Part shown: piece by piece, positions 22,812 to 33,038 of the stretch
Layout: every line of letters starts with the position of its first letter
Position numbering within the stretch: the stretch's first letter is position 1
Assembly (NCBI RefSeq): GCF_029223525.1
Contig: NZ_JARHTQ010000036.1
Span: forward strand, 1 to 64,000
Direction: 5' to 3'
Source of the DNA: Streptantibioticus ferralitis
GTDB lineage: Bacteria > Actinomycetota > Actinomycetes > Streptomycetales > Streptomycetaceae
DNA length: 64,000 bases
Program-made: the position numbers and the translations under genes
Notes under the pieces: generated by a model
The model's database searches: none
Told to the model about the DNA's origin: nothing
What the model saw: the letters and a program-made list of their open reading frames with translations, nothing else

Positions 22812-23524
22812 GCGACGTGCTCCAGATCGCGTGACCTGCCGTCCCGTACCACGACCTCGCGGTCGGAGTACGCGGCGACCCGGGCCTCGTGGGTGACCAG
22901 GACGACGGCGGCCTGGGTGTCGCGGGCGGCCGCGGTCAGCAGCTCCATCACGCGTTCGCCGTTGAGCGAGTCCAGGGCGCCGGTCGGCTCGTCGGCGAAC
23001 ACCACTCGGGGGCCGGTGACCAGGGCGCGGGCGACCGCGACGCGCTGGCCCTGTCCGCCGGAGACCTCGCCGGGGCGCTTGGCGGAGACATCGGTGACCT
23101 CAAGGCGGTCGAGCCACTCGGTGGCCCGGCGCTCGGCCTCCTTGCGCTTCACGCCGTTCAGCCGCAGCGGCAGCGCGACGTTCTCCACACAGGTCAACTC
23201 CGGTACCAGCTGGCCGAACTGGAAGACGAAGCCGAACTCGCCACGGCGCAGCGCGCTGCGCTCGGCGTCGGACATCTCGGACAGCTCCCGGTGCCGGTAG
23301 CGGACCTGGCCCGCGTCGGGGCGCACGATCCCGGCCAGGCAGTGCAGCAGCGTGGACTTGCCGGAGCCAGACGGGCCCATCACGGCGACGACCTCGCCGG
23401 GGCGTATGGAGAAGTCGGCGTTGTCCAGGGCCGGGGTGTGGCCGTAGGTCTTGCGCAGTGCGGTGGCCACCAGGAGCAGTTCGCCCGCCCGCCGCCCGTC
23501 GTCGGCGCTTCCCGCCTCAGTCAT
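22808..23524 (-). CDS. ABC transporter ATP-binding protein
   Basis: The 238-residue protein starts at ATG 23524, sharing ATGA with the padR stop. It has Walker A GPSGSGKST, Q-loop QFGQLVPEL, signature VSGGQGQRVAVARAL, Walker B VVFADEPTGALD and an H-loop THEA. It is of the MacB/LolD type that partners FtsX-like permeases (gene just downstream). The operon order is padR-ATPase-permease. Confidence 0.94.
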   Translation of the reverse strand: MTEAGSADDGRRAGELLLVATALRKTYGHTPALDNADFSIRPGEVVAVMGPSGSGKSTLLHCLAGIVRPDAGQVRYRHRELSEMSDAERSALRRGEFGFVFQFGQLVPELTCVENVALPLRLNGVKRKEAERRATEWLDRLEVTDVSAKRPGEVSGGQGQRVAVARALVTGPRVVFADEPTGALDSLNGERVMELLTAAARDTQAAVVLVTHEARVAAYSDREVVVRDGRSRDLEHVA

Positions 23525-24045
23525 TTCGTGACCTCCTTGGCCAGTTGGTCCAGCCGGGCGGCGGTCAGTTCCAGCCACCGCAGATCCGCCTCAAGGTGGA
23601 ACAGGGCGTGGTCGCACACGAGTTGGTCGGCGAGGTCGCCGCCGCTCTTGCGACGGGTCAGCTCCCGCATCAGCCGAAGATGCTCGGCGCGCTGGGTGTC
23701 CAGCAGCTCTGCGGCGCTGCGGCCGGTGAGCAGGGCGAGGACGACCTTGGTGTACAGGGTGCTGTGCAGATACGGCTCGGGCTTCTCCGGCTGGGCGAGC
23801 CACCGCTCGACATCGGTGATCCCGGCATCGGTGATCGCGTACCGCTTGCGCTCGGGGCCGCCGCCCGGCTCGATGCCTTCGACCTCCACCAGCCCGTTCT
23901 TCAGCAGGCGCGCCAGCGTGGAGTACACCTGCCCGTATGCCAGTGGGCGGTCGTGTCCGAACCGTGCGTCGAAGGTCCGCTTGAGGTCGTAGCCGTGCCG
24001 GGGGCCTGACTCCAGGAGCCCGAGGAAGGTGTGGCCGATTGACAT
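23521..24045 (-). CDS. PadR-family transcriptional regulator
   Basis: The 174-residue protein starts at ATG 24045. The N-terminal winged helix (LGLLESGPRHGYDLKRTFDA, LAYGQVYSTLARLLKNGLVE, KRYAITDAG) is followed by a C-terminal helical dimerisation domain (Vir-type). PadR proteins typically repress a linked ABC exporter until a drug or lipid binds. The palindrome GTATACAC-CGC-GTGTATAC lies 22 bp upstream of the start, well placed for autorepression of the whole operon. Confidence 0.92.
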   Translation of the reverse strand: MSIGHTFLGLLESGPRHGYDLKRTFDARFGHDRPLAYGQVYSTLARLLKNGLVEVEGIEPGGGPERKRYAITDAGITDVERWLAQPEKPEPYLHSTLYTKVVLALLTGRSAAELLDTQRAEHLRLMRELTRRKSGGDLADQLVCDHALFHLEADLRWLELTAARLDQLAKEVTK

Positions 24046-24066
24046 GGCAAGGACACTACACCATGG

Positions 24067-24085
24067 GTATACACCGCGTGTATAC
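24067..24085. promoter_or_regulatory. PadR operator candidate GTATACAC-CGC-GTGTATAC
   Basis: Perfect 8-bp arms with a 3-bp spacer lie directly upstream of padR. The ATAC...GTAT layout resembles known PadR operators. Confidence 0.75.
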
Positions 24086-24136
24086 GTCGGCCGTATAGCG
24101 GGCCTGGGGGTGAAACCCCCAGGCCCTGGGTCTTCG

Positions 24137-24385
24137 TCAGGCCTCTGACTTCGGTGGCCGCCCGCGGCGCGGAATCGGCTTCGCCGCGCCCGGCAGCCGG
24201 CCGGCCTCGGACAGCGCCCGCCGCAGCAGGTACTCGATCTGGGCGTTGGTGCTGCGCAGATCGTCCGCCGCCCAGCGGGCGATCGCGTCGTGGACGGCGG
24301 GATCGAGTCGCAGCAGCACCTTCTTGCGCTCGGCGCGCGCGGGCTGCCGACGCGGCTCGTCCGTGTCCTCGGTGGGATCGGTCAC
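24137..24385 (-). CDS. Small Arc/ribbon-helix-helix-type protein
   Basis: The 82-residue protein starts at GTG 24385, overlapping the SPFH stop (GTGA). KKVLLRLDPAVHDAIARWAADD followed by STNAQIEYLLRRAL is a ribbon-helix-helix pattern (beta strand then two helices) like Arc/MetJ or antitoxin DNA-binding proteins. A basic Pro-rich tail follows (IPRRGRPPKSEA). It is co-translated with the SPFH gene, an arrangement widespread in Streptomyces. Its regulatory target is unknown. Confidence 0.8.
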   Translation of the reverse strand: MTDPTEDTDEPRRQPARAERKKVLLRLDPAVHDAIARWAADDLRSTNAQIEYLLRRALSEAGRLPGAAKPIPRRGRPPKSEA

Positions 24386-25353
24386 TGGTAGAGGGTGCCC
24401 GTGTTCAGTACCGGCTGGGCCGCGCGGTCGCCGCACAGCACGACGAGCAGATTGCTCACCATGGCGGCCTTGCGCTCCTCGTCGAGGTCGACCAGGTCCT
24501 GCTCGGCGATCCGGGTGAGTGCGGACTCGACCATGCCCACCGCGCCCTCGACGATCTTCTGCCGTGCGGCGACGATGGCGCCCGCCTGCTGGCGCTGGAG
24601 CATCGCGGAGGCGATCTCGGGTGCGTATGCGAGGTGGGTGAACCGGGACTCGGCGATCTTCACGCCTGCCGACTCCACCCGGGCGGCGATCTCGGTGGAG
24701 AGCTGCTCGGTGATCGTCTCGGCGTTCTCCCGCAGGCTCAACTCGGAGTCGCCGTGCGAGTCGTACGGGTACTTGGTGGCGATGTGCCGGACCGCGGTGT
24801 CGGTCTGGATGGAGACGAAGTCGACGAAGTCGTCCACCTCGAAGACCGCCTGGGCGGTGTCCTCGACCTGCCAGACGACCACACAGGCGATCTCGATCGG
24901 GTTGCCGTAGGCGTCGTTGACCTTCAGCACCTCGGTCTCGTTGTTGCGCAGCCGGGTGGAGATCCTGGTGCGCGAGGTGAACGGGTTCACCCAACGCAGT
25001 CCGTCATGGCGGATCGTGCCCTGGTAGCGGCCGAACAACTGGCAGACCCGCGCCTGGCCGGGGGCGACCTGGGTCAGGCCGCGCAGCATGAACAGGTCGG
25101 CGACGATCACCAGTGCACCGCCCACGATGAGCGCGGTGGAACCGGCGCCCTTGTGGCCGGTGCCGGCCATGTTGCCGCCGGTGGCCATGAGGACGATGCC
25201 GATCACCAGTGCGATCAGGGCCAGTAGCAGGAACGGCAGGCCGGGCATGCCGAGCGCGCGGCGCTCGGTGATCCGCGGCCGGGGCATCTCGGGTATCTCG
25301 GCCTGGGCGGTCTCGGTGCCCGGGCGGGCCTGAGGGTCTTGGGTGTCGGTCAT
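24382..25353 (-). CDS. SPFH/band-7 domain membrane protein
   Basis: The 323-residue protein starts at ATG 25353. Two adjacent N-terminal helices ([39 protein letters not shown]) are followed by a stomatin/prohibitin (SPFH) domain ([48 protein letters not shown]) and a helical C-terminus ([20 protein letters not shown]). SPFH proteins oligomerise on membranes and organise lipid domains or proteases. It is coupled to a small RHH protein downstream. Three 12-bp tandem repeats precede the start. Confidence 0.88.
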   Translation of the reverse strand: MTDTQDPQARPGTETAQAEIPEMPRPRITERRALGMPGLPFLLLALIALVIGIVLMATGGNMAGTGHKGAGSTALIVGGALVIVADLFMLRGLTQVAPGQARVCQLFGRYQGTIRHDGLRWVNPFTSRTRISTRLRNNETEVLKVNDAYGNPIEIACVVVWQVEDTAQAVFEVDDFVDFVSIQTDTAVRHIATKYPYDSHGDSELSLRENAETITEQLSTEIAARVESAGVKIAESRFTHLAYAPEIASAMLQRQQAGAIVAARQKIVEGAVGMVESALTRIAEQDLVDLDEERKAAMVSNLLVVLCGDRAAQPVLNTGTLYQ

Positions 25354-25360
25354 GGCTCCC

Positions 25361-25396
25361 CGTTTCGGCGGTCGTTTCGGCGGTCGTTTCGGTGGT
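25361..25396. repeat. Three tandem 12-bp repeats CGTTTCGGCGGT
   Basis: Copies lie at 25361-25372, 25373-25384 and 25385-25396 (third CGTTTCGGTGGT), just upstream of the SPFH gene start and within its leader. Confidence 0.8.
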
Positions 25397-25623
25397 CGGT
25401 CGGTGCGCTGGCACGCGCCTAGCAAAGTGATAGCACATTACAGGGTTGTTGAAACTCGCGGAAATGGTTCCCGTCGGACGGCGTGGGCCTTCTCACGTAC
25501 CGAAATTGTGCGACTTTGGCCAAATAAGGACAGCTACCGGTGCTAGCTTCATCGGTCGCGCGTATGTGCCGAGGAGTCGCGAGTGCGCGCTGTGACCACT
25601 GGGCGGGGTGAGGAGACCGGATC

Positions 25624-27867
25624 GTGGGCAGTAGAAGCAAGGCCAAGCCAGCCATGGGCAGAGTCAAGGCCGACGGCAAGCCACGCCGCCGCTGGCTGCG
25701 GTGGCTGCTCGGGAGCACGCTCGGCGTGCTCCTGCTCGGCATGGCGGCCTTCGTCTACCTGTACGAGACGGTGGGCCTGCCGGCGGCCAACGCCTCAGCC
25801 ACCCTCCAGGCGAACGTCTACAAGACCGCCGACGGCAAGGTCATCGCCAGGAGCGGCACGTTCAACCGCGAGAAGGTCGACATAAGCCAGATACCCGTCG
25901 GTGTGCAGCACGCGTTCGTGGCGGCCGAGAACAAGACGTTCTACACCGACGGCGGCGTCGATGTGCGCGGTATGGCGCGCGGTATCTACAACACCCTGAG
26001 CGGCAGGGGCACCCAGGGCGGTTCCACGATCACCCAGCAGTACGTCAAGAACTACTACCTCACCCAGAACCAGACGTTCAGCCGGAAGTTCAAGGAACTG
26101 TTCATCTCCCTCAAGGTCGACCAGGAGATGAGCAAGGACAAGATCCTTGAGGGCTACCTCAACACCGTCTACTTCGGCCGCGGCGCCTACGGCATCCAGG
26201 CCGCCGCGCAGGCCTACTACGGCGTCGACGTCAAGAAGCTGACCGTCCCGCAGGGCGCCTACCTGGCCGCACTGGTCCAGGCCCCGAGCCAGTACGACGT
26301 GACGTTCGCGAGCCCCGAGGGCAAGCAACTGGCCGTCGGCCGCTGGAACTACGTCCTCAACAACATGGTCGAGATGCACTGGCTGGACGCGGGCACCCGC
26401 GGCCAGGCGAAGTTCCCGCAGCCGATCCAGCCGAAGGGCACGCCAGGTCTGAGCGGCCAGACCCAGTACTTCGTCAACGAGGCCAACCACGAGCTGACCA
26501 GCAACAACGTCATCTCCGACCAGGACCTCGCGACTGGTGGCTGGACCATCACGCTCACCATCGACCCGACCAAGCAGCGGGCCCTGGAGAAGGCGGTCAA
26601 GACCCAGCTGACCAACCAGCTCGACCCCTCGGCGCGCAAGGTCGACGGGAACGTCCAGGCGGGCGCGGCCTCCGTGGACCCCAAGACCGGCCATGTCGTG
26701 GCGCTCTACGGCGGTGACGGCCCACCGAAGCACTACCTGGACAACGCGACCCGCCAGGACTACCAGGTCGCCTCCACCTTCAAGCCGATCGAGCTGGCCT
26801 CCGCGCTGGAGAACAACGCCCACACCCAGGACGGTCGCCCGATCACCGCCAACACCATCTACGACGGCACCAGCGGCCGTCAGGTGCAGGGCTCGCCCCA
26901 GCCGTTCGGCCCGGCGAACGAAGACCACCAGGACTACGGCAACATCACCGTCCAGCGGGCCGTGGACCAGTCCGTCAACTCGGTCTTCGCCCAGATGGCG
27001 GTGGACGTCGGCCTGGACAAGGTGGCGGACACGGCGGTCAAGCTCGGCATGCCGACCAAGACCGCGGGCCTGCACGACGGCCCCGCGATCGCGCTCGGCA
27101 CGATGGGCGGCAGCCCGCTGGAGATGGCCGGGATCTACGCGACGCTCGACAACCACGGACAGCTGGTCACCCCGAGCATCGTGAAGTCGGTGGAGCGCGG
27201 CAATGACAAGCCCGCACTGAAGAACCCGATCGGCGGTCAGGCGATCAGCCGCTCCACGTCGGACGCGGTCACCTCGATCCTGACCGGCGTGGTCAACTCC
27301 GGTACCGGTACCGCCGCGCAGCAGGACAGCCAGGTCGCGGGCAAGACGGGTACCTCGGACGACAACAAGTCGGCCTGGTTCACCGGTTACACCCCGGACC
27401 TGGTGACCTCGGTCGGCCTGTTCGGCGAGGACGCCAAGACCCACAACCAGGTGACGATCTCCGGCGCGGGCGGCGGTGGCCGGGTCAACGGCGCGGGCTT
27501 CCCGGCACAGATCTGGAGCGCCTACACCCGCGTCGCGCTGAGCAGTGAGTCGCCCCAGCAGTTCGACCTGCAGACCGACCAGGGCGCCGCGGTGCAGTCG
27601 GACGCGCCGTCGACCGCGCCGTCCGCCTCGGCGCCGCCGTCGACCAAGCCGTCCACGAAGCCGTCGCAGTCGCCGTCGACGCCCCCGTCGCACTTGCCGT
27701 CGCACAGCACGCCGCCGGTGATCCCGGACCCGCGCCCGTCCCACCCGTCGACGCCGCCGGTGACCGGCGGCACCGGCTCCAACCCGCCGGACGGCAGCAC
27801 GGGTACCACCCAGGGCCAGGGCGGCGCGAACAACATGAACGGCCTCAGCTTCCCGCAGGGCGGCTAG
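25624..27867 (+). CDS. Class A penicillin-binding protein (transglycosylase/transpeptidase)
   Basis: The 747-residue protein starts at GTG 25624. A basic cytoplasmic start and one transmembrane helix (LLGSTLGVLLLGMAAFVYLY) are followed by the glycosyltransferase domain: catalytic E102 in AAENKTFY, then GGSTITQQYVKN and YLNTVYFGRGAYGIQAAAQAYY. The transpeptidase domain has S384 in ASTFK, an SVN motif (QSVNSVF) and K574-T-G. A Ser/Pro/Thr-rich tail of about 130 residues ends the protein. It polymerises and crosslinks peptidoglycan. In the first motif the usual E-D-x-x-F reads E-N-K-T-F and the later His is replaced (YTDGGVD), a variation found in some actinobacterial PBPs. Confidence 0.93.
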   Translation: MGSRSKAKPAMGRVKADGKPRRRWLRWLLGSTLGVLLLGMAAFVYLYETVGLPAANASATLQANVYKTADGKVIARSGTFNREKVDISQIPVGVQHAFVAAENKTFYTDGGVDVRGMARGIYNTLSGRGTQGGSTITQQYVKNYYLTQNQTFSRKFKELFISLKVDQEMSKDKILEGYLNTVYFGRGAYGIQAAAQAYYGVDVKKLTVPQGAYLAALVQAPSQYDVTFASPEGKQLAVGRWNYVLNNMVEMHWLDAGTRGQAKFPQPIQPKGTPGLSGQTQYFVNEANHELTSNNVISDQDLATGGWTITLTIDPTKQRALEKAVKTQLTNQLDPSARKVDGNVQAGAASVDPKTGHVVALYGGDGPPKHYLDNATRQDYQVASTFKPIELASALENNAHTQDGRPITANTIYDGTSGRQVQGSPQPFGPANEDHQDYGNITVQRAVDQSVNSVFAQMAVDVGLDKVADTAVKLGMPTKTAGLHDGPAIALGTMGGSPLEMAGIYATLDNHGQLVTPSIVKSVERGNDKPALKNPIGGQAISRSTSDAVTSILTGVVNSGTGTAAQQDSQVAGKTGTSDDNKSAWFTGYTPDLVTSVGLFGEDAKTHNQVTISGAGGGGRVNGAGFPAQIWSAYTRVALSSESPQQFDLQTDQGAAVQSDAPSTAPSASAPPSTKPSTKPSQSPSTPPSHLPSHSTPPVIPDPRPSHPSTPPVTGGTGSNPPDGSTGTTQGQGGANNMNGLSFPQGG

Positions 27868-27896
27868 CGCCGCCTGCGGCCCGGCTCGGGTCGGTG

Positions 27897-28047
27897 TGCC
27901 CTTCCGGTGGAGTCGTGATCAGCGGCGGTGCGCTTTGACCGCCGGTCCACTCCATCGTGGTTGCCGCCGCGACGGCGGGCAACCGCCACGGTGTGGACCG
28001 GCGGTCAAAGCGCGCCGCACCCCGATCAGGAATCCGCCGGAAGGGCA
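27897..28047. repeat. Large intergenic inverted repeat (dispersed family, copy A)
   Basis: Nested arms are present. The outer 15-bp arms are 27897-27911 / 28033-28047 (14 of 15 matching). Perfect 21-bp arms are 27930-27950 / 27993-28013 (GCGCTTTGACCGCCGGTCCA plus C). An inner imperfect stem is GTGGTTGCCGCCG / CGGCGGGCAACCGCCAC. It fills the space between the convergent PBP and catalase genes. Related sequence recurs near 37904 and 40796. Confidence 0.85.
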
Positions 28048-28134
28048 ACATGCAGCCCCGGGCACGGAGGGACGTTCACGTGCCGCGGGGCTGCGGTCCG
28101 TTGCGACGGGAGGCCGTCGGCCTCCGCCGCGCGG

Positions 28135-29583
28135 TCAGAGGCCGTTGACCTCGGCCGCGATGCGGTCGCCGATCTTCTTGTCGATGTTGCGCCAGTACTG
28201 CACCGCCCGCTCCAGCACCGGCTGGCTGACGCCCTGCTTCAGATGTCCGGCGACGTTGGACACCAACCGGGTGCGGGCGTCCTCGTCCAGGACCTGGCGG
28301 ACCATGGTGCCCGGCTGCCCGAAGTCATCGTCCTCGCGGTGCAGTGAGTAGGCCTCGCGCACCATCTCGCCGGCCGTCTGCCAGCCCGCGATGTCGCCGT
28401 ACGCCTCCGGCGACGCGTGCGGGCCGCCGTAGGAGTTCGGCGCGTAGGGCCGGGCCGTGCGGGCCGGCTCGTACCGCATCGGGCCGTCCTTGGCGTACGA
28501 GTGCACCGGCACCCGCGGCCGGTTCGGCGGCAGCTGCGCGTAGTTGGGGCCGATCCGGTAGCGGTGGGTGTCGGGGTACGAGAACAGCCGTCCCAGCAGC
28601 ATCTTGTCAGGGGACGGCCCGACACCCGGCACCATGTTGGCCGGTTCGAACGCCGCCTGCTCGATGTGGATGAAGTAGTCCTCGGGGTTCTGGTCGAGCG
28701 TCATCCGGCCGACCTCGATCAGCGGGTAGTCGCCGTGCGGCCACACCTTGGTCAGGTCGAAGGGGTTGAAGCGGTAGTCGGCCGCGTCCTCGAACGGCAT
28801 GACCTGCACGTACAGGGTCCACGACGGCGCGTTGCCGGACTCGATGGCCTGCCACAGGTCCTTGCGGTGGACGTCGGGGTCAGAGCCCGCCAGCGCGTCG
28901 GCCTCGGCCTGGGTGAGGAAGTCGATCCCCTGGTCGGTCTTGAAGTGGTACTTGACCCAGTACCTGGTCCCGCCGCCGTTGATCCACATGTAGGTGTGCG
29001 AGCCGTACCCGTTCATGTTGCGGTACGTCTTGGGGATGCCGCGGTCGCCCATCAGCCAGGTGACCATGTGGGCGGACTCGGGGGAGAGGGTCCAGAAGTC
29101 CCACTGCATGTCGTTGTCGCGCAGGCCGTTGTCCGGGCGGCGCTTCTGCGAGCGGATGAAGTCCTGGAACTTGATCGTGTCACGGACGAAGAAGATCGGC
29201 GTGTTGTTGCCGACCAGGTCGAAGTTGCCCACGTCCGTGTAGAACTTCAGGGCGAAGCCACGCGGGTCGCGCCAGGTGTCGGGACTGCCCTGCTCACCGG
29301 CGACGGTGGAGAACCGGGCCAGCATGTCGGTGCGCTTGCCCGGTTGGAACAGGTCCGCCTTGGTGAACTGGCTGACGTCGTTGGTGACTTCGAAGAATCC
29401 GTATGCGCCCGCGCCCTTGGCGTGCACTACCCGTTCCGGTACCCGTTCGCGGTTGAACTGGGCCATCTTCTCGATCAGGTAGTGGTCCTGCAGCAGGATA
29501 GGGCCGTCCGGTCCCACGGTGAGCGAATGCTCATCGCTTTCCACCGCGATGCCCGCGTTGTTGGTGGTGAAGGGGGTGCTCAT
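28135..29583 (-). CDS. katA: Monofunctional catalase
   Basis: The 482-residue protein starts at ATG 29583, with GGGAGG at 7-nt spacing. It is a clade-3-like small-subunit catalase: active-site His in [36 protein letters not shown], and proximal heme-ligand Tyr in [17 protein letters not shown]. It decomposes H2O2 in the cytoplasm, complementing AhpCD encoded at the other end of the window. Streptomyces catA is usually next to a Fur-type repressor catR. None is present here, and the upstream neighbour is a PP2C phosphatase. Confidence 0.95.
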   Translation of the reverse strand: MSTPFTTNNAGIAVESDEHSLTVGPDGPILLQDHYLIEKMAQFNRERVPERVVHAKGAGAYGFFEVTNDVSQFTKADLFQPGKRTDMLARFSTVAGEQGSPDTWRDPRGFALKFYTDVGNFDLVGNNTPIFFVRDTIKFQDFIRSQKRRPDNGLRDNDMQWDFWTLSPESAHMVTWLMGDRGIPKTYRNMNGYGSHTYMWINGGGTRYWVKYHFKTDQGIDFLTQAEADALAGSDPDVHRKDLWQAIESGNAPSWTLYVQVMPFEDAADYRFNPFDLTKVWPHGDYPLIEVGRMTLDQNPEDYFIHIEQAAFEPANMVPGVGPSPDKMLLGRLFSYPDTHRYRIGPNYAQLPPNRPRVPVHSYAKDGPMRYEPARTARPYAPNSYGGPHASPEAYGDIAGWQTAGEMVREAYSLHREDDDFGQPGTMVRQVLDEDARTRLVSNVAGHLKQGVSQPVLERAVQYWRNIDKKIGDRIAAEVNGL

Positions 29584-29753
29584 CGGACGTCCTCCCAAAA
29601 ATGGGGTTCAGGCCGCTATGTCCACCCCAGCAGTGAATCGCCGCGACGGCATATCGGCAACAGCTTGGACTCGGTCCAAGCCTAAACCCGATATGGGCGC
29701 TATGGGTGTTTTCGCACTGTTCCCGGCCTGCTCCACATCGTGCTTGGTGAGGA

Positions 29754-32060
29754 TCAGCGGCCGCTCGGTAACGGGTGAGGCAGCGCCTGCGGCAACGGCA
29801 GCTCGAACCAGACCACCTTGCCCGCACTCAGCCGGGTCGCCCCCCATCGCTGGGCCATCCTGTGCACCAGGAACAGACCGCGTCCGGTCTCCTCCTGCGG
29901 CGCCACGTGCCGCATCCGCGGCAGTTGCGGCGCGTCGTCGCCGACCTCGCAGCGCAGCACATCGGTCCGCAGCAGCCGCAGCGTGATGGGCCGTCCCGCG
30001 TACCGCACCGCGTTGGTGACCACCTCGCTGACCAGTAGCTCCACCGAGTCGGCCAACTCGTCCAGACCCCAGCGGTGCAGCGCCCGCCGCACCAGCCGCC
30101 GGGCCCGGCGGGCCGTCTGCGGGTGCGGTTCAAGGAACCAGTACGCGACATCGCTCGGCGCGATTCCGTCGAAGCGCGCGGCGAGCAGCGCGATGTCGTC
30201 ATCGCGGTCGCCGGGGCCGAGGATGTCCAGCACCTCGTCGCACAGCGGTTCCAACGGCGGTGGGCAGACGATCGACCCCACCGCGGCCAGCCGCTCCCGC
30301 AACCGCTCGATCCCCGACCACACGTCGCGGGTCCGCGACTCCACCAGGCCGTCGGTGTAGAGGAGCAGCGTGGCACCCGCCGGTGCGGGCAGCTCGACCG
30401 CCTCGAACGGCACCCCGCCGACCCCGATCGGCGCGCCCTCCGGCACCCGCAGCACCTCGGTGCGCCCATCGCTGTGCAGCATCACCGGCGGCGGATGCCC
30501 GGCGTTCGCCACCAGCAGCCGGTGCGCTATCGGGTCGTACACCGCGTACACACAGGTCGCCATGCGGTCATGGCCGAGCCGCTGGGCCTGCTCGTCCAGG
30601 TGGTACAGCACCTCCTGCGGAGGCAGGTCCAGGCCCGCGAGGGTCTGTACGGTCGTGCGCAGCTGGCCCATGATCGCGGCCGACTGCATCGAGTGGCCCA
30701 TCACATCGCCGACGATCAACGCGACCCGGCTGCCGGGCAGCGGCAGCGCGTCGTACCAGTCACCACCGACGCGCGCCGTCTCGGCGGCCGGAAGGTAGCG
30801 GCTGGACAGCTGGACGCCGGTGGGCTGGGGGAGTGAGTCGGGCAGCATCGCGCGCTGCAACTGGTCGGCGATGTCCGCCTCTCGCCCGTACAGAGCCGCC
30901 TTGTCGACGCCGAGCGCCGTGTGGGTGGCCAACTGCGCGGCCACCAGCAGGTCGTCGCCCTCGAACGGCGGCCGGTCGGGGCGGCGCAGCAGCACCGCGG
31001 CGCCGATCACCCGGCGGCGCCCGCGCAACGGCGCGAGGATCGCGCGCCGCCCGCCGGGCACATCGGTGTTGACCAGCTCGGCGAGCGCCGCCGCGGCCTG
31101 CGGGGACTCGGCGAACAGCGGTCGCACGCCGCGCAGCACCTCGGCCAGCGGCCCGTCCATCCGTACCCGGGTGGTCTCCGCCGCACCGCTGACCTCCGGC
31201 GCGGGCACCAGCGGCAGCCGGGCGCCCGCGCCGGGAGCGTCGGGCACCGGGGTCTCGGTGGGGTCCTCGGGGGTGCGGTCGGTCCTGCGCAGCCGCAGCA
31301 CCAGTGGCTCCACCGGCCGCTCGTCGCCGACCGGCAGCGGATCGCGCAGATAGACCAGGATGGCGTCGGTGAACGTCGGCACCACCGACCGGCACAGGCC
31401 GAGCACGATCTCGTCCAGGTCGATACCGCGCGCGATCCGGCGCGTCGCCGCCCCGACATAGCGCAGCCGCAGACTCTCCGCCGACTCGCTCTCCAACCGG
31501 GTCTCACTGTCCGGGCGGGGCCGCGCCGCGGGCTCCGACGGCGGCTCGCCGGCCGGATGCGGTACGGGAACGGGGGCGTCGGCCGCCGGGCGCGCGCCCG
31601 GGATACTGGGCACTCCGGTGCCGGACGAGCCCGGTCTGGGGCGGGGACGTCCGACGGGGTTCTCGCCCATCGGTTGCGGGCCGTCGCCGCGCCCGCCGTC
31701 CGCGCCGCGCGGGCGGCTTTCACCGCGCGGGCTGTTGAGCGGTAGTGCGCCGGGGGTTTCCGTGGCCTGGCCTCTCGTTTCGTGCTCACGGCGGGCGCTG
31801 TGCCGTCCGTGTTCGGTGTGTTCGCCGTGGCCGGTCCCGGACGTGGCCGGTACCGGATGCCCGGCACCCGTCGCGCCGGGCGCCGCCCCCTCCGCCGCGT
31901 GGCGGGGGCGGCGGAGTGCGCTGCGGGGATCCGGGATCTGCGCAGGTCTGGGCGCGGCCGCGGGGGCGTCGCTGCTGGCGCCCGGCTCCTGCGGGCGCGC
32001 GGCGGCGCTCGGCGCGCCCTTCTCCTCGGCCGCCCGCCGGGCGGCGCGGTGCTCCGTCAC
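29754..32060 (-). CDS. SpoIIE/RsbU-type PP2C phosphatase with GAF and HATPase domains
   Basis: The 768-residue protein starts at GTG 32060. Residues 1-190 are disordered and rich in Pro, Ala and Arg. A GAF-like sensor spans about 200-390 and a PP2C/SpoIIE phosphatase about 405-630 (VGGDWYD, GDVMGHSMQSAA, NAGHPPP, YTDGLVESR). A C-terminal HATPase_c anti-sigma kinase-like domain (about 640-765) contains LLVSEVVTNAVRYA and GRGLFLVHRMAQRWG. Such proteins combine phosphatase and kinase activities of sigma-factor partner-switching networks, common in Streptomyces. The partner anti-sigma antagonist is not encoded nearby. Confidence 0.9.
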   Translation of the reverse strand: MTEHRAARRAAEEKGAPSAAARPQEPGASSDAPAAAPRPAQIPDPRSALRRPRHAAEGAAPGATGAGHPVPATSGTGHGEHTEHGRHSARREHETRGQATETPGALPLNSPRGESRPRGADGGRGDGPQPMGENPVGRPRPRPGSSGTGVPSIPGARPAADAPVPVPHPAGEPPSEPAARPRPDSETRLESESAESLRLRYVGAATRRIARGIDLDEIVLGLCRSVVPTFTDAILVYLRDPLPVGDERPVEPLVLRLRRTDRTPEDPTETPVPDAPGAGARLPLVPAPEVSGAAETTRVRMDGPLAEVLRGVRPLFAESPQAAAALAELVNTDVPGGRRAILAPLRGRRRVIGAAVLLRRPDRPPFEGDDLLVAAQLATHTALGVDKAALYGREADIADQLQRAMLPDSLPQPTGVQLSSRYLPAAETARVGGDWYDALPLPGSRVALIVGDVMGHSMQSAAIMGQLRTTVQTLAGLDLPPQEVLYHLDEQAQRLGHDRMATCVYAVYDPIAHRLLVANAGHPPPVMLHSDGRTEVLRVPEGAPIGVGGVPFEAVELPAPAGATLLLYTDGLVESRTRDVWSGIERLRERLAAVGSIVCPPPLEPLCDEVLDILGPGDRDDDIALLAARFDGIAPSDVAYWFLEPHPQTARRARRLVRRALHRWGLDELADSVELLVSEVVTNAVRYAGRPITLRLLRTDVLRCEVGDDAPQLPRMRHVAPQEETGRGLFLVHRMAQRWGATRLSAGKVVWFELPLPQALPHPLPSGR

Positions 32061-32123
32061 GCTAGGGGTTCCATCCGTATCCGTCAGTGCGCCGCCGGCA
32101 GCCTGCCGGGCCGTCTGAAGCGG

Positions 32124-32834
32124 TCAGGCCAGTCGGCGGCAGTGCAAGAAGAGTTGCTCCTCCGGGGGCACATCGGTGCTCGCCGGTGCGTACGAGTACG
32201 AGGACTCCTCGACGATCTCGAAGCCCGCGTCCCGTACGACGCGTCGCAATTCGTCCCGCAGGTATCCGGATACCCGGATCGTGTTTCCCAGGAACGGAAT
32301 AGCGAAATCATCCACATCCGCTTCCACCATGGACAGTGCCAGCAACCCGCCGGGCACCAGGAGTTCACGGACCAGACGGAGGGTGAACGGGATCTCCGCG
32401 CGGCGCAGCATCAGCAGCGAGAAGAACGCCGCGACCCCCTCGTAGTGCCCCCTGCCGCCCGCCACCCGTGCGCCGGAGCCGCCAGGCCGCAGGTCGGCTA
32501 TGTCCAACTGGTGGAACTCCGCCTCCGGTACGTGCTTTCGGGCCAGCGCGATCATTCCGGCGGACAGGTCTATGCCCACCACGTCGTGACCGGCGTCGGC
32601 CAGTTGCCGTGCGGTCGGCAGTCCCGTACCGCAGCCGAGGTCGAGTATTCGCGAACCGGCGGGCAGTTCCGCGGCCAGCCAGGCTCCGGCCGCCAACTGC
32701 CCTTCCTTGTGCGGGAACGCCTCGTCGTACCGGTCGCCGATGGCGTCGAACGCCTCGGCCTGGCCGGTCCGGTCCCGCCGCTGGCCTTCGGCATGGGTGG
32801 TGACCCCCATGCCCTCGTATCCGCCGGTTCCCAC
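32124..32834 (-). CDS. SAM-dependent class I methyltransferase
   Basis: The 236-residue protein starts at GTG 32834, with ATG 32810 as an alternative start. Motif I is ILDLGCGTGLPTARQL, motif II VVGIDLSAGM, then LDIADLRPGG and LVPGGLLALSMVEADVDDF. The N-terminal AFDAIGDRYDEAFPHKEGQ is typical of a conserved Streptomyces methyltransferase of unknown substrate. No cofactor partner gene adjoins it. Confidence 0.88.
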   Translation of the reverse strand: MGTGGYEGMGVTTHAEGQRRDRTGQAEAFDAIGDRYDEAFPHKEGQLAAGAWLAAELPAGSRILDLGCGTGLPTARQLADAGHDVVGIDLSAGMIALARKHVPEAEFHQLDIADLRPGGSGARVAGGRGHYEGVAAFFSLLMLRRAEIPFTLRLVRELLVPGGLLALSMVEADVDDFAIPFLGNTIRVSGYLRDELRRVVRDAGFEIVEESSYSYAPASTDVPPEEQLFLHCRRLA

Positions 32835-33038
32835 GGACTCCCCTGACTTAACGTCAAGCGTTGGTGTGTGCTTGCTTTTTTCGCGATGTTGCGGAGGACG
32901 ATCCTACGGTTCATGGGGAGGGGGACATCAAGAGTCTTTCGGATTTCCGCACGGGAGCAACTGCTTTTCCAGGATGTCTCCACCGGGGCGGCGGGGGCGC
33001 CGCCGCGGGTGTGCCAGGAAGCGACTGAGACGGATGTC

